Assembly: GCA_024636505.1 (NCBI GenBank)
Contig: JAGXGY010000023.1
Coordinates: 1 to 64,000, forward strand
Length of the DNA: 64,000 nt
Origin: Methylobacter sp.
GTDB lineage: Bacteria; Pseudomonadota; Gammaproteobacteria; Methylococcales; Methylomonadaceae
Reading direction: 5' to 3'
The first letter of the stretch is position 1. The number at the start of each line of letters is the position of its first letter. The position numbers were made by a program, and so were the translations under genes. Below, piece after piece: positions 40,612-51,220 of this stretch. The notes under the pieces are model-generated. The model did no database searches. It was not told the DNA's origin and worked only from the letters and a program-made list of their open reading frames with translations.

Positions 40612-41664
40612 TTAGGGTTTGTGGAAGTTTGTACGTTCAGTTTTTTTCCTGCTGATGGTTTTGGTCTTTTTGAGATTAGTTTTTTTAGCCGTTTTCTTAT
40701 TACGCGCCTTAATTTTGGTTTTTATTCGGCGAGTATTTTTATGCTTGATGGGAGCGGATGTCAGTTTTGGAGGGGCAGCCGTTCGATTGCCGCAATCCAG
40801 TTGGTAGGGGGGAGTGCCTGCTGAGTTTGTAGGCATGGTGGTAATGTTTTTTACTGGATTACCGTTCGTTTGATAGGCGAACCCCGCATCCATTTTTTGC
40901 ATCATTAATTGATAACGTTCTTTGCTGGACATGCCGCCCATCACTACGCCGATCAGATGTTTGCCGTTTTGATGAGCCGCACCGATCAGATTAAAACCCG
41001 AGCCGCAGGTGAATCCGGTTTTCATGCCTTCGGCGCCGGGATAATTGGCTGTAAACTTGTTGATGCTGCGCAGTACCGTGCCTTTGTAATTAAAGTTGTG
41101 CGCAGAAAAATAGTGGTAATATTCGGGGAAATTGCGCTGGGCTTTCCATGCCAGAACGGCCATATCTCTGGATGTGGTTACTTGCCAGTTGTTGGGAAGG
41201 CCGGTTGCATTTTTGAACCGGGTATTGTACATGCCTAATGAGTGTGCTTTTGTGGTCATGTTAACGGCAAAATGTTCTTCCGTGTCGCCTAAATGTTCTG
41301 CAAGAACAACGGCCGCATCATTTGCGGAACGGGTAATTGTGGCTAAAATGGCGTCTTCGACGCTCAAATGTTCGCCGCGTCTTAAGCCTAGTTTGCTATT
41401 GGGTTGCCTTGATGCATGCGTTGATACGGTTAAGGTGTCGTGCAGATGAATTTGACCTGATTTCAAGGCGTCAAATGTCATGTACAGTGTCATTAGCTTG
41501 GTTAGAGAGGCTGGATACCATGACTGAGTTGCTTCTACTTCATGTAAAACATCGCCGTTATTTGCGTTAATGATGATGGCGGTATAGCGGCCATAGCTGA
41601 CCTCCGACACTGCAAATAGCCCTATAACATTTAGAATAAGTAGCGTTAATTTAACTTTAGTCAT
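40612..41664 (-). CDS. D-alanyl-D-alanine carboxypeptidase (peptidase S11), Lys-rich C-terminus
   Basis: WYPASLTKLMTLYMTFDAL (SxxK), SAND, KTGFTCGSGFNL. Confidence 0.92.
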   Translation of the reverse strand: MTKVKLTLLILNVIGLFAVSEVSYGRYTAIIINANNGDVLHEVEATQSWYPASLTKLMTLYMTFDALKSGQIHLHDTLTVSTHASRQPNSKLGLRRGEHLSVEDAILATITRSANDAAVVLAEHLGDTEEHFAVNMTTKAHSLGMYNTRFKNATGLPNNWQVTTSRDMAVLAWKAQRNFPEYYHYFSAHNFNYKGTVLRSINKFTANYPGAEGMKTGFTCGSGFNLIGAAHQNGKHLIGVVMGGMSSKERYQLMMQKMDAGFAYQTNGNPVKNITTMPTNSAGTPPYQLDCGNRTAAPPKLTSAPIKHKNTRRIKTKIKARNKKTAKKTNLKKTKTISRKKTERTNFHKP

Positions 41665-41795
41665 TTAAAAAAATTTTCTCAAAAGATGGGTAATTAAAAA
41701 CATAAGTGCGGTTTTTATCAGCGCTCCCTTTAAAAGCGTCTGAGCAACACAACCAACCGCGCTATGTACCTGAAGGATTTATCGCTAAGTAGCGT

Positions 41796-42154
41796 AAAAC
41801 CCCGCCGTTCAGGGCGAGGATGTCAGCGGCTCAATTCCGAATATTTCATAATATGCACAATATATCCTGCGTTAGAATTATACCAAGATTGCTAGCAGAG
41901 GACGCTTAGGCTCGCTCTATGACGGCAACTTAAAAGTAAAGACTTCAACATCACAATCAGCAAAAACCAAGCGATCGGTGTGAAGTCTCGAATAATCGTA
42001 CAAAAGTAAAACAACCGTCGGATAGACGGGGCTGGTTTGTGAAGTGAACGGTGCAACAATGCCGTCAGCAGCAGAAACCCGTGAGCAGTAGCGATGCACA
42101 CTCGCTCTTAGACAACTAGGAACCCCCTTCCTTTAGCTGGGGGAGAATGTCAAG
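41796..42154 (+). mobile_element. IS200/IS605-like remnants: two right-end-type hairpins
   Basis: AAAACCCCGCCGTTCAGGGCGAGGATGTCAG (41796-41826) and AACCCCCTTCCTTTAGCTGGGGGAGAATGTCAAG (42121-42154); no intact tnpA/tnpB. Confidence 0.55.
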
Positions 42155-42155
42155 A

Positions 42156-43136
42156 CTAAAAATCGATGCAAGTGTAAGGGGGTTCTCCTTTGCATATTCC
42201 CCAAAAACTGCCGAAGTCACCTTCGGCGCCAGATTTCCAGTTCTCTGAAAACGCTTCGAATACTATGCCGTCCCAGCCTTTTTCAGCCAATTTTTTGAAG
42301 GTAGAGGTGACCACCAGTGCCTGGTTTTTCTTACCGGCAACACCGCAACGTTGCCGGGTCAGCTTATTGGTCTCGGCGCCGCCTTCGGGGGCATTCGGCC
42401 AGCCGAACTCAGTTAGGACTACCGCTTTATCCGGATAAGTCCGGCGTATATCCTCAAGTCGGGCAATATGGAACTCAGCGGCTTTTTTTGCCGGAATACA
42501 GGGAAAAATGCCGGAATATTGGTTCTCCCACCAGGGAAAAACGTTGATGCCTATCCAATCGACTTGGGCGCCGAAATTGGTTTGTTGGCAGGGCGTGCTG
42601 CGGTTACACCATTCCCACCAAGTATCGATGGTGGTGACCGGTTGGGAAATGCCCGCTTCGCGCAGCGCATCAATGCAACGGCTGATTTCGCCGTCAAAGG
42701 CATAGCCATGACGGGTTCTGACTTCGGAACCGCAGCTTAATTTGATGATGGTTTTGGGAAAGGCTTTAGCGGCTTCAATACCGGCGGTTATCGAGCGTGA
42801 ATTGACGGCGATATCGTCATCGAGCCAGATAATCGCAATAACTTTAAGATGCCTCGCCTCGGCGGCGGCAAAGGTGTATTCCAGTCCATTCATAACACCG
42901 TAGGTCATGATGCAGCGGAAAGGCGTGTCTTTGACTAATTTATCCAGCAGTTGATCGATTAACTCTTTGGACGGGTGCGCGCCGTAATCGGGATTGAGTT
43001 TGCCGACATAAGGGCTAAAGGCGGCGCATTGCAAGGCGTCTTGTTTGGCGGGTTGGGTGGTTTTTTCACGCGCCGATGCGTTCTGGCAAATAACTAGGGC
43101 TATGAAAAATATAATGAATGACAGTAACTGTTTCAT
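42156..43136 (-). CDS. Secreted glycoside hydrolase (GH17-like)
   Basis: Signal peptide; FSPYVGKLNPDYG; WIGINVFPWWENQ; VVLTEFGWPNAPEGG; FEAFSENWKSGAEGDFGSFWGI. Confidence 0.7.
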   Translation of the reverse strand: MKQLLSFIIFFIALVICQNASAREKTTQPAKQDALQCAAFSPYVGKLNPDYGAHPSKELIDQLLDKLVKDTPFRCIMTYGVMNGLEYTFAAAEARHLKVIAIIWLDDDIAVNSRSITAGIEAAKAFPKTIIKLSCGSEVRTRHGYAFDGEISRCIDALREAGISQPVTTIDTWWEWCNRSTPCQQTNFGAQVDWIGINVFPWWENQYSGIFPCIPAKKAAEFHIARLEDIRRTYPDKAVVLTEFGWPNAPEGGAETNKLTRQRCGVAGKKNQALVVTSTFKKLAEKGWDGIVFEAFSENWKSGAEGDFGSFWGICKGEPPYTCIDF

Positions 43137-43140
43137 AAAA

Positions 43141-43320
43141 TTTCCTTGTTGGTTTGAGACCTCTCTCTTCAGGGAGAGTCGTTTAACGTTGACAGCGATG
43201 CTTTAGCATCGTTATCCTTCCGAGTAATCTCGTCGTTTACGGCGAGGCAATCCACTGACCTCTATCTGTCGATGGATGGTCGTAAGACAAGTCATTTGGC
43301 AGATGAGGTCGAATGTATTG
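43141..43320 (+). repeat. Structured intergenic element, copy B
   Basis: TTTCCTTGTTGGTTTGAGAC-CTCTCTC-TTCA-GGGAGAG...GATGCTTTAGCATCGTTATCC...CTCGTCG-TTTA-CGGCGAG; GAGGTCGAATGT after a ~58-bp insertion relative to copy A. Confidence 0.7.
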
Positions 43321-43343
43321 GCGCGTACGCTACGAACTATTGG

Positions 43344-44006
43344 CTATTTTAACCATTTGTTTTTTATGGTAAAAAATGGAGTTATGCCGCCTATCAATAT
43401 GCAAATAATCAATGCTGACCAAGCGGTTTGGTTCCAATCGACCGGATAAATGTCGGCCTTGACCGGCTTGCTGATGCCGGGAATGCTGGGCAAATCGCCA
43501 TCGCCGCCATCGACTTTCAATTGCGCTTTCATGCCTTTTTCCATGTGCTGTGCCAGTTCGCAATGCACCAGGTAGGTTTTTTTCTGGCTGGGCACAATCA
43601 GCGAAGCTTTCAATTCGCCCTGGCCGTAAAGCTCCAGATGAAACATGCCCTGCGGATAGATATAACCGGGTAGGCCGTGAATCATCAATTGGTGGCGGAT
43701 CTGGTCGTCATTGATAAAGGTGATATTGATCCGGGAGCAGGGCGCAACATCCCATTCCTGAGTGTCGAAGGCAAACATTTTTCCGGGGAATTTCAGTGCG
43801 TGTTTGTGACCGGCGCGGATAGTGATGTTGACGTCGCCGGACACTTTCGGGCAATCTTTAGGCAGATTATCGCTGTTGGCGTTCATGATCATACCTTTTT
43901 CGTCCATCATCATGCTGCCGTGATGCATCATGGCCATGGTGTCGTCGGCTGTTGCCACGTAACTGTGCAAGCCCAGTAGGATTAACAGTGTGCTTAAACC
44001 TTTCAT
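43344..44006 (-). CDS. Cupredoxin-domain protein with Met/His-rich N-terminus and C-terminal TM
   Basis: TMAMMHHGSMMMDEKGMIM...IRHQLMIHGLPGYIYPQGMFHLE...TYLVHCELAQHMEKGMKAQL. Confidence 0.8.
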   Translation of the reverse strand: MKGLSTLLILLGLHSYVATADDTMAMMHHGSMMMDEKGMIMNANSDNLPKDCPKVSGDVNITIRAGHKHALKFPGKMFAFDTQEWDVAPCSRINITFINDDQIRHQLMIHGLPGYIYPQGMFHLELYGQGELKASLIVPSQKKTYLVHCELAQHMEKGMKAQLKVDGGDGDLPSIPGISKPVKADIYPVDWNQTAWSALIICILIGGITPFFTIKNKWLK

Positions 44007-45676
44007 TGCTTTTGTTTCCGTTGGTAAACCAGCACCACAAAAACAGACAGTCCTATGGCCAAGCCGGCCGCTAGGCCGAATACGATGATGCTGACATAAT
44101 CGGGCGCAATCAATCCGGCTTCGCCAAGCAGCGGCGCGACATCGCCTGTACCCCAGACTGCTTGTTTTTTGGCGTAGTAATCTTTGTTAAATACCTGGTC
44201 GAGCAAGGTACCATGCATTTTCGGCATACCTTGCTTATCGATTAACGGCTTGTAGGCAAGAATGGCCATGTTGCCGCCGGGTTCCATGCCGTCGGTGGTA
44301 GTGCCGGTGGGGACGTGGTCATGGAACATCCACAGGCCGGGGCCGTAGCTGTTTAAGCCGTTGTTTTCGGTGCGCAAACGCAGGTTAAGCCGTTGCGCCG
44401 GTGCAATGTCGAACACGTCGCGCGTTACTTGTGACGCTGCCGGTAGCTCAACGCCGTCGAAAGCGGTGATGGTGGCTTTATGTCCGTGGATGTGCAGCGC
44501 GACCGGAGAGCGCTGGGTATTGGCGATATGCAGTTTGATGTCTTCGTTGTCATCGGCGACGATGACGCTGTCCCTGAGCGTGTAAGGGAAGGAATGACCG
44601 TTCAGTAAAAAATAGTTTTCAAACGATTCGTTCATGTTGTAGTCCCGGTTCATGTGCTGTGCGATCAGTCTGGGGTCGTTGGCATTTTGGATGATATGCG
44701 CCAGTTGTTTATCGACCGACTGATAATGCAAATCGTATTCCCGGCTGTAGGATTCTTTCACCGCAACGGCGGGGTGGCGGACTTGCCCGGCGCCGATATT
44801 AAAACTCTGCATCCAGTTATTGGGCCGGTTTTCTTCGACAATAATCATGCCGCTCAAGCCCATCATGGTGTGCTGGGCGGTTTGTACGTGGCAATGGTAA
44901 AGCATGGTGCCGGCATGACGGGGCTGGATTTCATACGTGTGGCTTTTGCCGGGGAATACCGGGTGTTCTTCCATGCCGTCATTATCGTCACCTGCGGCGG
45001 TTTTCCAGGGATGGTCGATGCCATGTAGATGGATGGTATGCGGCAGATAATGGGTGTTTTCCAGGGTGATGTAAACCTTGTCGCCCTGTTCGACACGAAT
45101 TACCGGCGATGGCGCACGCAACAGCGGATTGGCTACAACTGAATTGAAATTTTTAACCGCCATGCCGTTGCCCTTGGGCGCGAACACCCAAAGTCCCGGC
45201 TGAATGCCGGGGGCGATGTCAAAGGTGTTAATCAGAAAATCGCCGTCGGGACTGGCGCCGTTAAGTTCGACGACTTCAAGCTTGATGCGGATGATGTCGG
45301 GATCGCCGTCGCCATCGAGGTCGTCGGTTTTGGTCAGGGCATCCTGGGCGATATGCGTTTGCATCAGCGTCTGCATCGATACGTTGTTGGCACCTTTGAC
45401 CGCGAGGGCAATGTCGTAAGGATTGTCCGGCTCGCAGGACAGCGCTTCGTTGATACTGACGCCATCGACAACTTGCGCCGACCGCCATTCGGGATGCTCG
45501 TTAGAGCAAGGCTTTTCTACCGCGACAGTTTCTCCCGAATGGTTAAAAACGGTCTCAGGTGGCGTAATACCGGCTTTTTGTAACGGAGTTGGTACAAAAT
45601 AAACGGTAACCGCGATGAATACCGCGATAAGCAGAATGGCTAAAAGAAGAAAGAAACTTTTGGGCATAAACGACAA
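44003..45676 (-). CDS. Multicopper oxidase
   Basis: HTIHLHGIDHPW; GTMLYHCHVQTAQHTMMGL; ALHIHGHKATI; GLWMFHDHVP. Confidence 0.9.
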   Translation of the reverse strand: MSFMPKSFFLLLAILLIAVFIAVTVYFVPTPLQKAGITPPETVFNHSGETVAVEKPCSNEHPEWRSAQVVDGVSINEALSCEPDNPYDIALAVKGANNVSMQTLMQTHIAQDALTKTDDLDGDGDPDIIRIKLEVVELNGASPDGDFLINTFDIAPGIQPGLWVFAPKGNGMAVKNFNSVVANPLLRAPSPVIRVEQGDKVYITLENTHYLPHTIHLHGIDHPWKTAAGDDNDGMEEHPVFPGKSHTYEIQPRHAGTMLYHCHVQTAQHTMMGLSGMIIVEENRPNNWMQSFNIGAGQVRHPAVAVKESYSREYDLHYQSVDKQLAHIIQNANDPRLIAQHMNRDYNMNESFENYFLLNGHSFPYTLRDSVIVADDNEDIKLHIANTQRSPVALHIHGHKATITAFDGVELPAASQVTRDVFDIAPAQRLNLRLRTENNGLNSYGPGLWMFHDHVPTGTTTDGMEPGGNMAILAYKPLIDKQGMPKMHGTLLDQVFNKDYYAKKQAVWGTGDVAPLLGEAGLIAPDYVSIIVFGLAAGLAIGLSVFVVLVYQRKQKQ

Positions 45677-45929
45677 AAAAATTGCTACAAAGTACCGCTA
45701 TTGTAAAGGCCTGTCAGGTTAAAACCTAGGCGCATTTTTAAATGCGGAAAATCGATAAGATGTCGAAGCGATAGGTTTTGCAAACACAGTGTTATTTTAA
45801 ATAACACTGTCGCGCATTATACTTGTTATAATCTTATGAGGTTTTATGTTCATCAAGTGGATTCTTAATTAGAAGAACAGCCCGCTTTTTCAGTCTTTAT
45901 TCGTACAAATGTTTACTTGGTATTAATGC

Positions 45930-46490
45930 ATGTCTACTTCGAACCCGTATAATTCTAATTCGAACTCGTATAACCCTGATCTTGATTGGACCCAGGTAAG
46001 AGAAACATCAAAAATGCTCATCTTATCGGCTATTCAAGTAGAAGATATGATGGTTGCAGCTGATTTATCAGTCAATACGCTGACCGAATCGTTCACCTCT
46101 ATTGTTGAACATATGCAGTCTATTAATGAACATCTGCTCTTGCTTGATTCTTGCGATATAAGGGATGAAGCCTTGGTATGCTGTGCGGAAACAACCGATA
46201 AGATTCAGGCCTCCATTGTCGCTTTCCAGTTTTATGATCGGATGCAGCAATGCTTGCAGCATGTCACTTCAAATCTAAAAGGATTGTCCGAACTGGTAGA
46301 AAGCCCTAAGCGCCTTTATAATCCGGCCGAATGGCGACAATTTCAGCATGAAATCCGTTCCCGTTACACAATGGAATCAGAAAAACTGATGTTCGATGCC
46401 ATTGTAGAAGGTAAGTCGATAGATGATGCGCTTTCGATAAAAAATGCCCATCAGGAAGAAGATCAGTCCGATAATATAGAGCTTTTCTAA
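45930..46490 (+). CDS. Hypothetical protein, helical, CheZ-like character
   Basis: TDKIQASIVAFQFYDRMQQCLQHVTSNL. Confidence 0.5.
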   Translation: MSTSNPYNSNSNSYNPDLDWTQVRETSKMLILSAIQVEDMMVAADLSVNTLTESFTSIVEHMQSINEHLLLLDSCDIRDEALVCCAETTDKIQASIVAFQFYDRMQQCLQHVTSNLKGLSELVESPKRLYNPAEWRQFQHEIRSRYTMESEKLMFDAIVEGKSIDDALSIKNAHQEEDQSDNIELF

Positions 46491-46497
46491 AAGATTC

Positions 46498-47139
46498 ATG
46501 TCACTTAAACGCATCGTTATCATTTGTACATTATCCTCTTTTCTTGCCGGTTGCGCTGGATTATACGGTTCTCAGCCACCTGCTCCTGTGTATGGCGGCC
46601 AATCCAAGAGTCAAAAGCCTCCCGTCAGTGTACCCAAAAAACCCACAGTGCATAAACCGGTTGTTAAAACACAACCGCTTAAAGACTTTTCGTTAATAAA
46701 GCCGGAACCCTTGTCATCTTCAGATCCGGTTACGTTAGAAGATATGGAGTCCTCAGCGCCGCCGCCACCGTCTCCTTCAGAATTAACGCCGTTTTACCCG
46801 ATAGAGGCCACAGTCCGGTTATCGCCGGTAGTAAGCGCTTTAGTTTCAGCAGCCAATCAAAATACCCATGCCGGTGATCTTGATTCGGCGGCTACCTCGA
46901 TAGAAAGAGCGATCAGGATTGAACCAAGAAATGCGACTTTGTTTTATAAGTTGGCGTTATTAAGGCTAAAACAATCAAAGCCCCGTTTGGCAGAAGATCT
47001 GGCAAAAAAATCGGCATCATTGACGGCGACCGATAATACCTTAAAAAAACACTGTTGGTTATTGATAGCTCATGCCCGAGAAATACAACAGGATTTTTCC
47101 GGAGCAAGGGCGGCACGTGCAAAGGCTAATAGTTTTTAA
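46498..47139 (+). CDS. Pro-rich lipoprotein with TPR
   Basis: LSSFLAGCAG lipobox; AGDLDSAATSIERAIRIEPRNATLFYKLALLRL. Confidence 0.7.
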   Translation: MSLKRIVIICTLSSFLAGCAGLYGSQPPAPVYGGQSKSQKPPVSVPKKPTVHKPVVKTQPLKDFSLIKPEPLSSSDPVTLEDMESSAPPPPSPSELTPFYPIEATVRLSPVVSALVSAANQNTHAGDLDSAATSIERAIRIEPRNATLFYKLALLRLKQSKPRLAEDLAKKSASLTATDNTLKKHCWLLIAHAREIQQDFSGARAARAKANSF

Positions 47140-47251
47140 ATAGGGTAATGCTCGGTCATTAATCAATCTTCCTTATTGCTAATCCCAAAGCAGGCGCATT
47201 CATGTGCCTGCTTTGGGAATTTGCGTTGCATTTTTAATCTACAATGCAATC

Positions 47252-49858
47252 CTATGCGTCATCGTCAGTCTTTTGCCGATAACTTTCCATTTTATCAAAG
47301 TTCAAATAACGATAGGTATCGTCAGCGGTTTCGTTAATCTGACTGGCATAGTGCATATACTGGTCAAAAGTCGGAATCTTGCCCAAAATCGAACACACCG
47401 CCGCCAGTTCCGCCGACGACAAATACACATTCGCGCCATCGCCCAAACGGTTGGGGAAGTTGCGTGTTGAAGTCGACACCACGGTAGCGTTTTCGGCGAC
47501 CCGCGCTTGATTGCCCATGCACAACGAACAGCCCGGCATTTCGGTGCGCGCTCCTGATTTACCGAAAGTGCTGTAATAGCCTTCTTCAGTCAATTGGGTC
47601 TGATCCATTTTGGTGGGCGGTGCTACCCATAACTGGGTCGGCAATTTACCGGGGTGTTTTTCCAGTAATTTACCGGCGGCACGGAAATGGCCGATATTGG
47701 TCATGCACGAACCCAAAAACACTTCGTCGATTTTGGTTCCGGCGACAGCGGACAGGGTTTTTACGTCATCCGGGTCGTTGGGGCAGGCCAGCAGCGGTTC
47801 CTTGATGTCACTCATATCGATGTCGATGACTTCAAAGTATTCGGCATCGGCGTCAGCTTCCAGCAATACCGGATTAGCCAGCCATGCTTCCATGGCTTTT
47901 ATCCGGCGCTCAATAGTGCGCACATCGCCGTAACCCTCGCTTATCATCCATTTCAGCAGAGTGATGTTCGAGTTCAGATACTCTCGGATCGGCGCTTCAT
48001 TCAAACGTACCGTGCAACCGCCTGCGGAACGTTCGGCCGAGGCGTCGGACAATTCAAAAGCCTGCTCCACTTTTAAATCCGGCAAACCTTCGATTTCCAG
48101 AATGCGCCCGGAAAATACGTTCTTTTTGCCTTTCTTTTCAACGGTCAGCAAGCCGCGTTGTATCGCTGCGTAAGGAATGGCATTGACCAGATCGCGCAGG
48201 GTGATGCCGGGCTGCATTTTGCCTTTAAATCTAACTAAAACCGATTCCGGCATATCCAGCGGCATCACCCCGGTGGCGGCGGCAAATGCAACCAGACCGG
48301 AACCGGCCGGAAAGGAAATGCCGATAGGGAAACGGGTATGCGAATCGCCGCCGGTGCCGACGGTATCCGGCAACAGCATCCGGTTTAGCCAGGAGTGAAT
48401 AATGCCGTCGCCGGGGCGTAGCGATACGCCGCCGCGATTCATAATGAAATCCGGCAAGGTGTGCTGCATGGTAACGTCAATCGGCTTCGGGTAGGCCGCC
48501 GTGTGGCAGAACGACTGCAACACCAAATCGGCGGAAAAACCCAGGCAAGCCAAGTCTTTCAGCTCGTCGCGGGTCATAGGTCCAGTGGTGTCCTGAGAGC
48601 CCACGGTGGTCATGTGCGGTTCGCAATAGGTATTGGGACGGATGCCGATAACGCCGCAGGCTTGACCGACTATTTTTTGCGCCAGGGTAAAGCCTTTGTT
48701 ACTGTCTTCGGCTGCAACCGGACGGTTAAAAACCGTGGAGGCGGGCAAGCCCAGTACTTTACGCGCGCGGTCTGTCAAGCCCCGGCCAATGATTAACGGG
48801 ATACGGCCGCCGGCGCGCACTTCGTCTAAAATCACCTCGGTTTTCAGTTCGAACTTGCAGATCAGTTCGCCGGTAGTGTGATTTTTAACTTCACCTTGGT
48901 AGGGATAAATGTCGATTACATCGCCCATCGCCATTTGCGTTACGTCGCATTCAAAGGGCAGGGCGCCGGAATCTTCCATGGTATTAAAGAAAATCGGCGC
49001 GATTTTGCCGCCGATACAAACCCCGCCTTCGCGCTTGTTGGGGATGTACGGAATGTCATTACCCATGAACCACAATACCGAATTGGTCGCCGACTTGCGC
49101 GATGAACCGGTACCGACCACGTCGCCGACATAAGCCACCGGAAAACCTTTTTGCTTGAGTTGGTTAATTTGCTGTTCGGCGTTGCTGATGCCCTCGCGCG
49201 GCATTTTCAGCATTGCCTTGGCATGTAACGGAATATCAGGTCGCGACCAGGCATCGGGAGCCGGTGATAAATCATCGGTATTGGTTTCGCCGGTTACCTT
49301 GAACACGGTCACCGTCAGTTTTTCAGGCACTTTGGGTTTGCTGGTGAACCATTGCGCTTCCGCCCAGGAGTTAAGTACCTGTTTGGCGAACGGGTTTCCT
49401 GCATCGGCTTTTTCCTGCACGTCGTGGAAAGCATCGAAAATCAGCAGCGTATGGGACAGCGCCTTGGCGGCAATCGGCGCCAGCGCTTCGTTATCCAGCA
49501 AGTCGATTAACGGCGCAATGTTGTAACCGCCCAGCATCGTGCCCAAGAGTTCGGTGGCGCGTTCGGCATTCAGGATTGGCGAACTGACTTCGCCTTTGGC
49601 GACGGCAGCCAAAAATCCCGCTTTAACATAAGCGGCCTCGTCAACACCGGCAGGGACGCGGTTGGCCAGCAGGTCGAGGATGAATTCTTGTTCGGCAACT
49701 GCTCCCTGCGTTGCTTTACCTCCTGCATCATACAAGTCTCTAGCAGGCGGTTGTTTAATCAGCTCGACTAAAGAGGCGACTTGTTCAGCATCCAGCGGCT
49801 TGGGCACGATGCCGTCGGCTGCGCGTTCTGCTACGTGTTTACGGTATTGTTTTAGCAT
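47252..49858 (-). CDS. acnB: Aconitate hydratase B
   Basis: 868 aa; [66 protein letters not shown]. Confidence 0.97.
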   Translation of the reverse strand: MLKQYRKHVAERAADGIVPKPLDAEQVASLVELIKQPPARDLYDAGGKATQGAVAEQEFILDLLANRVPAGVDEAAYVKAGFLAAVAKGEVSSPILNAERATELLGTMLGGYNIAPLIDLLDNEALAPIAAKALSHTLLIFDAFHDVQEKADAGNPFAKQVLNSWAEAQWFTSKPKVPEKLTVTVFKVTGETNTDDLSPAPDAWSRPDIPLHAKAMLKMPREGISNAEQQINQLKQKGFPVAYVGDVVGTGSSRKSATNSVLWFMGNDIPYIPNKREGGVCIGGKIAPIFFNTMEDSGALPFECDVTQMAMGDVIDIYPYQGEVKNHTTGELICKFELKTEVILDEVRAGGRIPLIIGRGLTDRARKVLGLPASTVFNRPVAAEDSNKGFTLAQKIVGQACGVIGIRPNTYCEPHMTTVGSQDTTGPMTRDELKDLACLGFSADLVLQSFCHTAAYPKPIDVTMQHTLPDFIMNRGGVSLRPGDGIIHSWLNRMLLPDTVGTGGDSHTRFPIGISFPAGSGLVAFAAATGVMPLDMPESVLVRFKGKMQPGITLRDLVNAIPYAAIQRGLLTVEKKGKKNVFSGRILEIEGLPDLKVEQAFELSDASAERSAGGCTVRLNEAPIREYLNSNITLLKWMISEGYGDVRTIERRIKAMEAWLANPVLLEADADAEYFEVIDIDMSDIKEPLLACPNDPDDVKTLSAVAGTKIDEVFLGSCMTNIGHFRAAGKLLEKHPGKLPTQLWVAPPTKMDQTQLTEEGYYSTFGKSGARTEMPGCSLCMGNQARVAENATVVSTSTRNFPNRLGDGANVYLSSAELAAVCSILGKIPTFDQYMHYASQINETADDTYRYLNFDKMESYRQKTDDDA

Positions 49859-49913
49859 AAGGAGTTCCTTGGGAAAAGGTTGGATTAGGATTAGACGACA
49901 CCTAAGAATACGC

Positions 49914-49975
49914 GTTCCAGTCGCGACGTAGGCGTCGCTCCCACGTGGCAGCGACGCCTACGTCGCGACTGGAAC
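49914..49975. repeat. 62-bp near-perfect palindrome (REP-like)
   Basis: GTTCCAGTCGCGACGTAGGCGTCGCTCCCACGTGGCAGCGACGCCTACGTCGCGACTGGAAC; same family as 10845-10892. Confidence 0.9.
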
Positions 49976-50006
49976 GAAAGGCTTTTTTCGTGGACGCTAT
50001 CTTTTA

Positions 50007-51020
50007 CTATTTCATCGCCTTAACAATCGCATTACCCATTTCAACCGTTCCGCAGTTCGATTGCGGGTTGAGATCCGGGGTCACAAACTTGCCTTCGTTC
50101 ACCACTTTTTCAACGGCTGTTTTTATTTTAGCAGCGGCTTCATGCTCGCCGAGATGATCCAGCATCATCACGCCGGCCATAATCACGGCAGTAGGATTGG
50201 CCAGGTTTTTTCCGGCGATGTCCGGCGCGCTGCCGTGTACGGCTTCAAACAACGCGGCATCCGCACCGATATTGGCGCCGGGAATCAAGCCCAGTCCGCC
50301 GACCAAACCTGCGGTCAGATCGGACAGGATATCGCCGAACATGTTGGTGCAGACGATCACATCGAATTGCGTCGGATCCATCACCATGTGCATGCAGGCG
50401 GCGTCGATAATTTTTTCGTCATACTGAATATCGGGGTATTTCGGCGCGATTTCACGGGCAACATCCAGAAACAGGCCTTGGGTGTATTTTAAAATATTGG
50501 CTTTATGGCAGACGGTGACTTTTTTACGATTGTTGTCGCGCGCATAGTTAAAGGCGTATTCGATAATCCGTTCCGAACCGGCCCGGGTGACCACGGCCAG
50601 GCTTTCGGCAATATCTTTTTTCGGCGTCAGGTAATGCTCAAGTCCGGCATACAGTCCTTCGGTGTTTTCCCTGACGATGACAATATCGACATTGTCGAAA
50701 CGGGTTAAGACGCCCGGCCAGTTTTTGGCAGGACGCACATTGGCGTATAAATCATATTTCTGCCGCAACGCTACATTGATGCTTCTGAAGCCGTTGCCGC
50801 CAACGCCGGTGGTTAACGGGCCTTTAAAAGCCAGCCGGGTTTTGTCGATGGATGCCATGGTTTCGTCGGGCAATGGGGTGCCGAATTGTTCGAAAGCGGC
50901 TAAACCTGCATAGGCTTCCTCCCATTGGATTTTTACGCCGGACGCGTTAATAATTTTAACAGCCTCATCCATGATTGATGGGCCGATACCATCACCTTTT
51001 ATCAACGTAACTGCGTGCAT
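50007..51020 (-). CDS. Isocitrate dehydrogenase, NAD-type (IDH3/LeuB-like)
   Basis: LIKGDGIGPSIMDEAVKII; VRENTEGLYAGLEH; VHGSAPDIAGKNLANPTAVIMAGVMML. Confidence 0.85.
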   Translation of the reverse strand: MHAVTLIKGDGIGPSIMDEAVKIINASGVKIQWEEAYAGLAAFEQFGTPLPDETMASIDKTRLAFKGPLTTGVGGNGFRSINVALRQKYDLYANVRPAKNWPGVLTRFDNVDIVIVRENTEGLYAGLEHYLTPKKDIAESLAVVTRAGSERIIEYAFNYARDNNRKKVTVCHKANILKYTQGLFLDVAREIAPKYPDIQYDEKIIDAACMHMVMDPTQFDVIVCTNMFGDILSDLTAGLVGGLGLIPGANIGADAALFEAVHGSAPDIAGKNLANPTAVIMAGVMMLDHLGEHEAAAKIKTAVEKVVNEGKFVTPDLNPQSNCGTVEMGNAIVKAMK

Positions 51021-51220
51021 TCATTTCTCCAAAAGTTAAAAAAACAGACAATTATAGTGCTTTAGGCCGGTCTTTAGCCAGTTGCACCGGTTAAATGCTG
51101 CAAATCGCTGGGCTTTTGTTATGATGCATTCAGTCTATAGAGACGTTGCGGCGCGATGTCGCACTATCTTGTGTGGCATTACTTACCAAGTGGATTCTTA
51201 ATCTAGTATCAGGAGTTATT

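Noticed and set aside
44654-45028. 124-aa ORF antisense to the multicopper oxidase
   Set aside because: Shadow ORF; the opposite strand has clear copper-site motifs.
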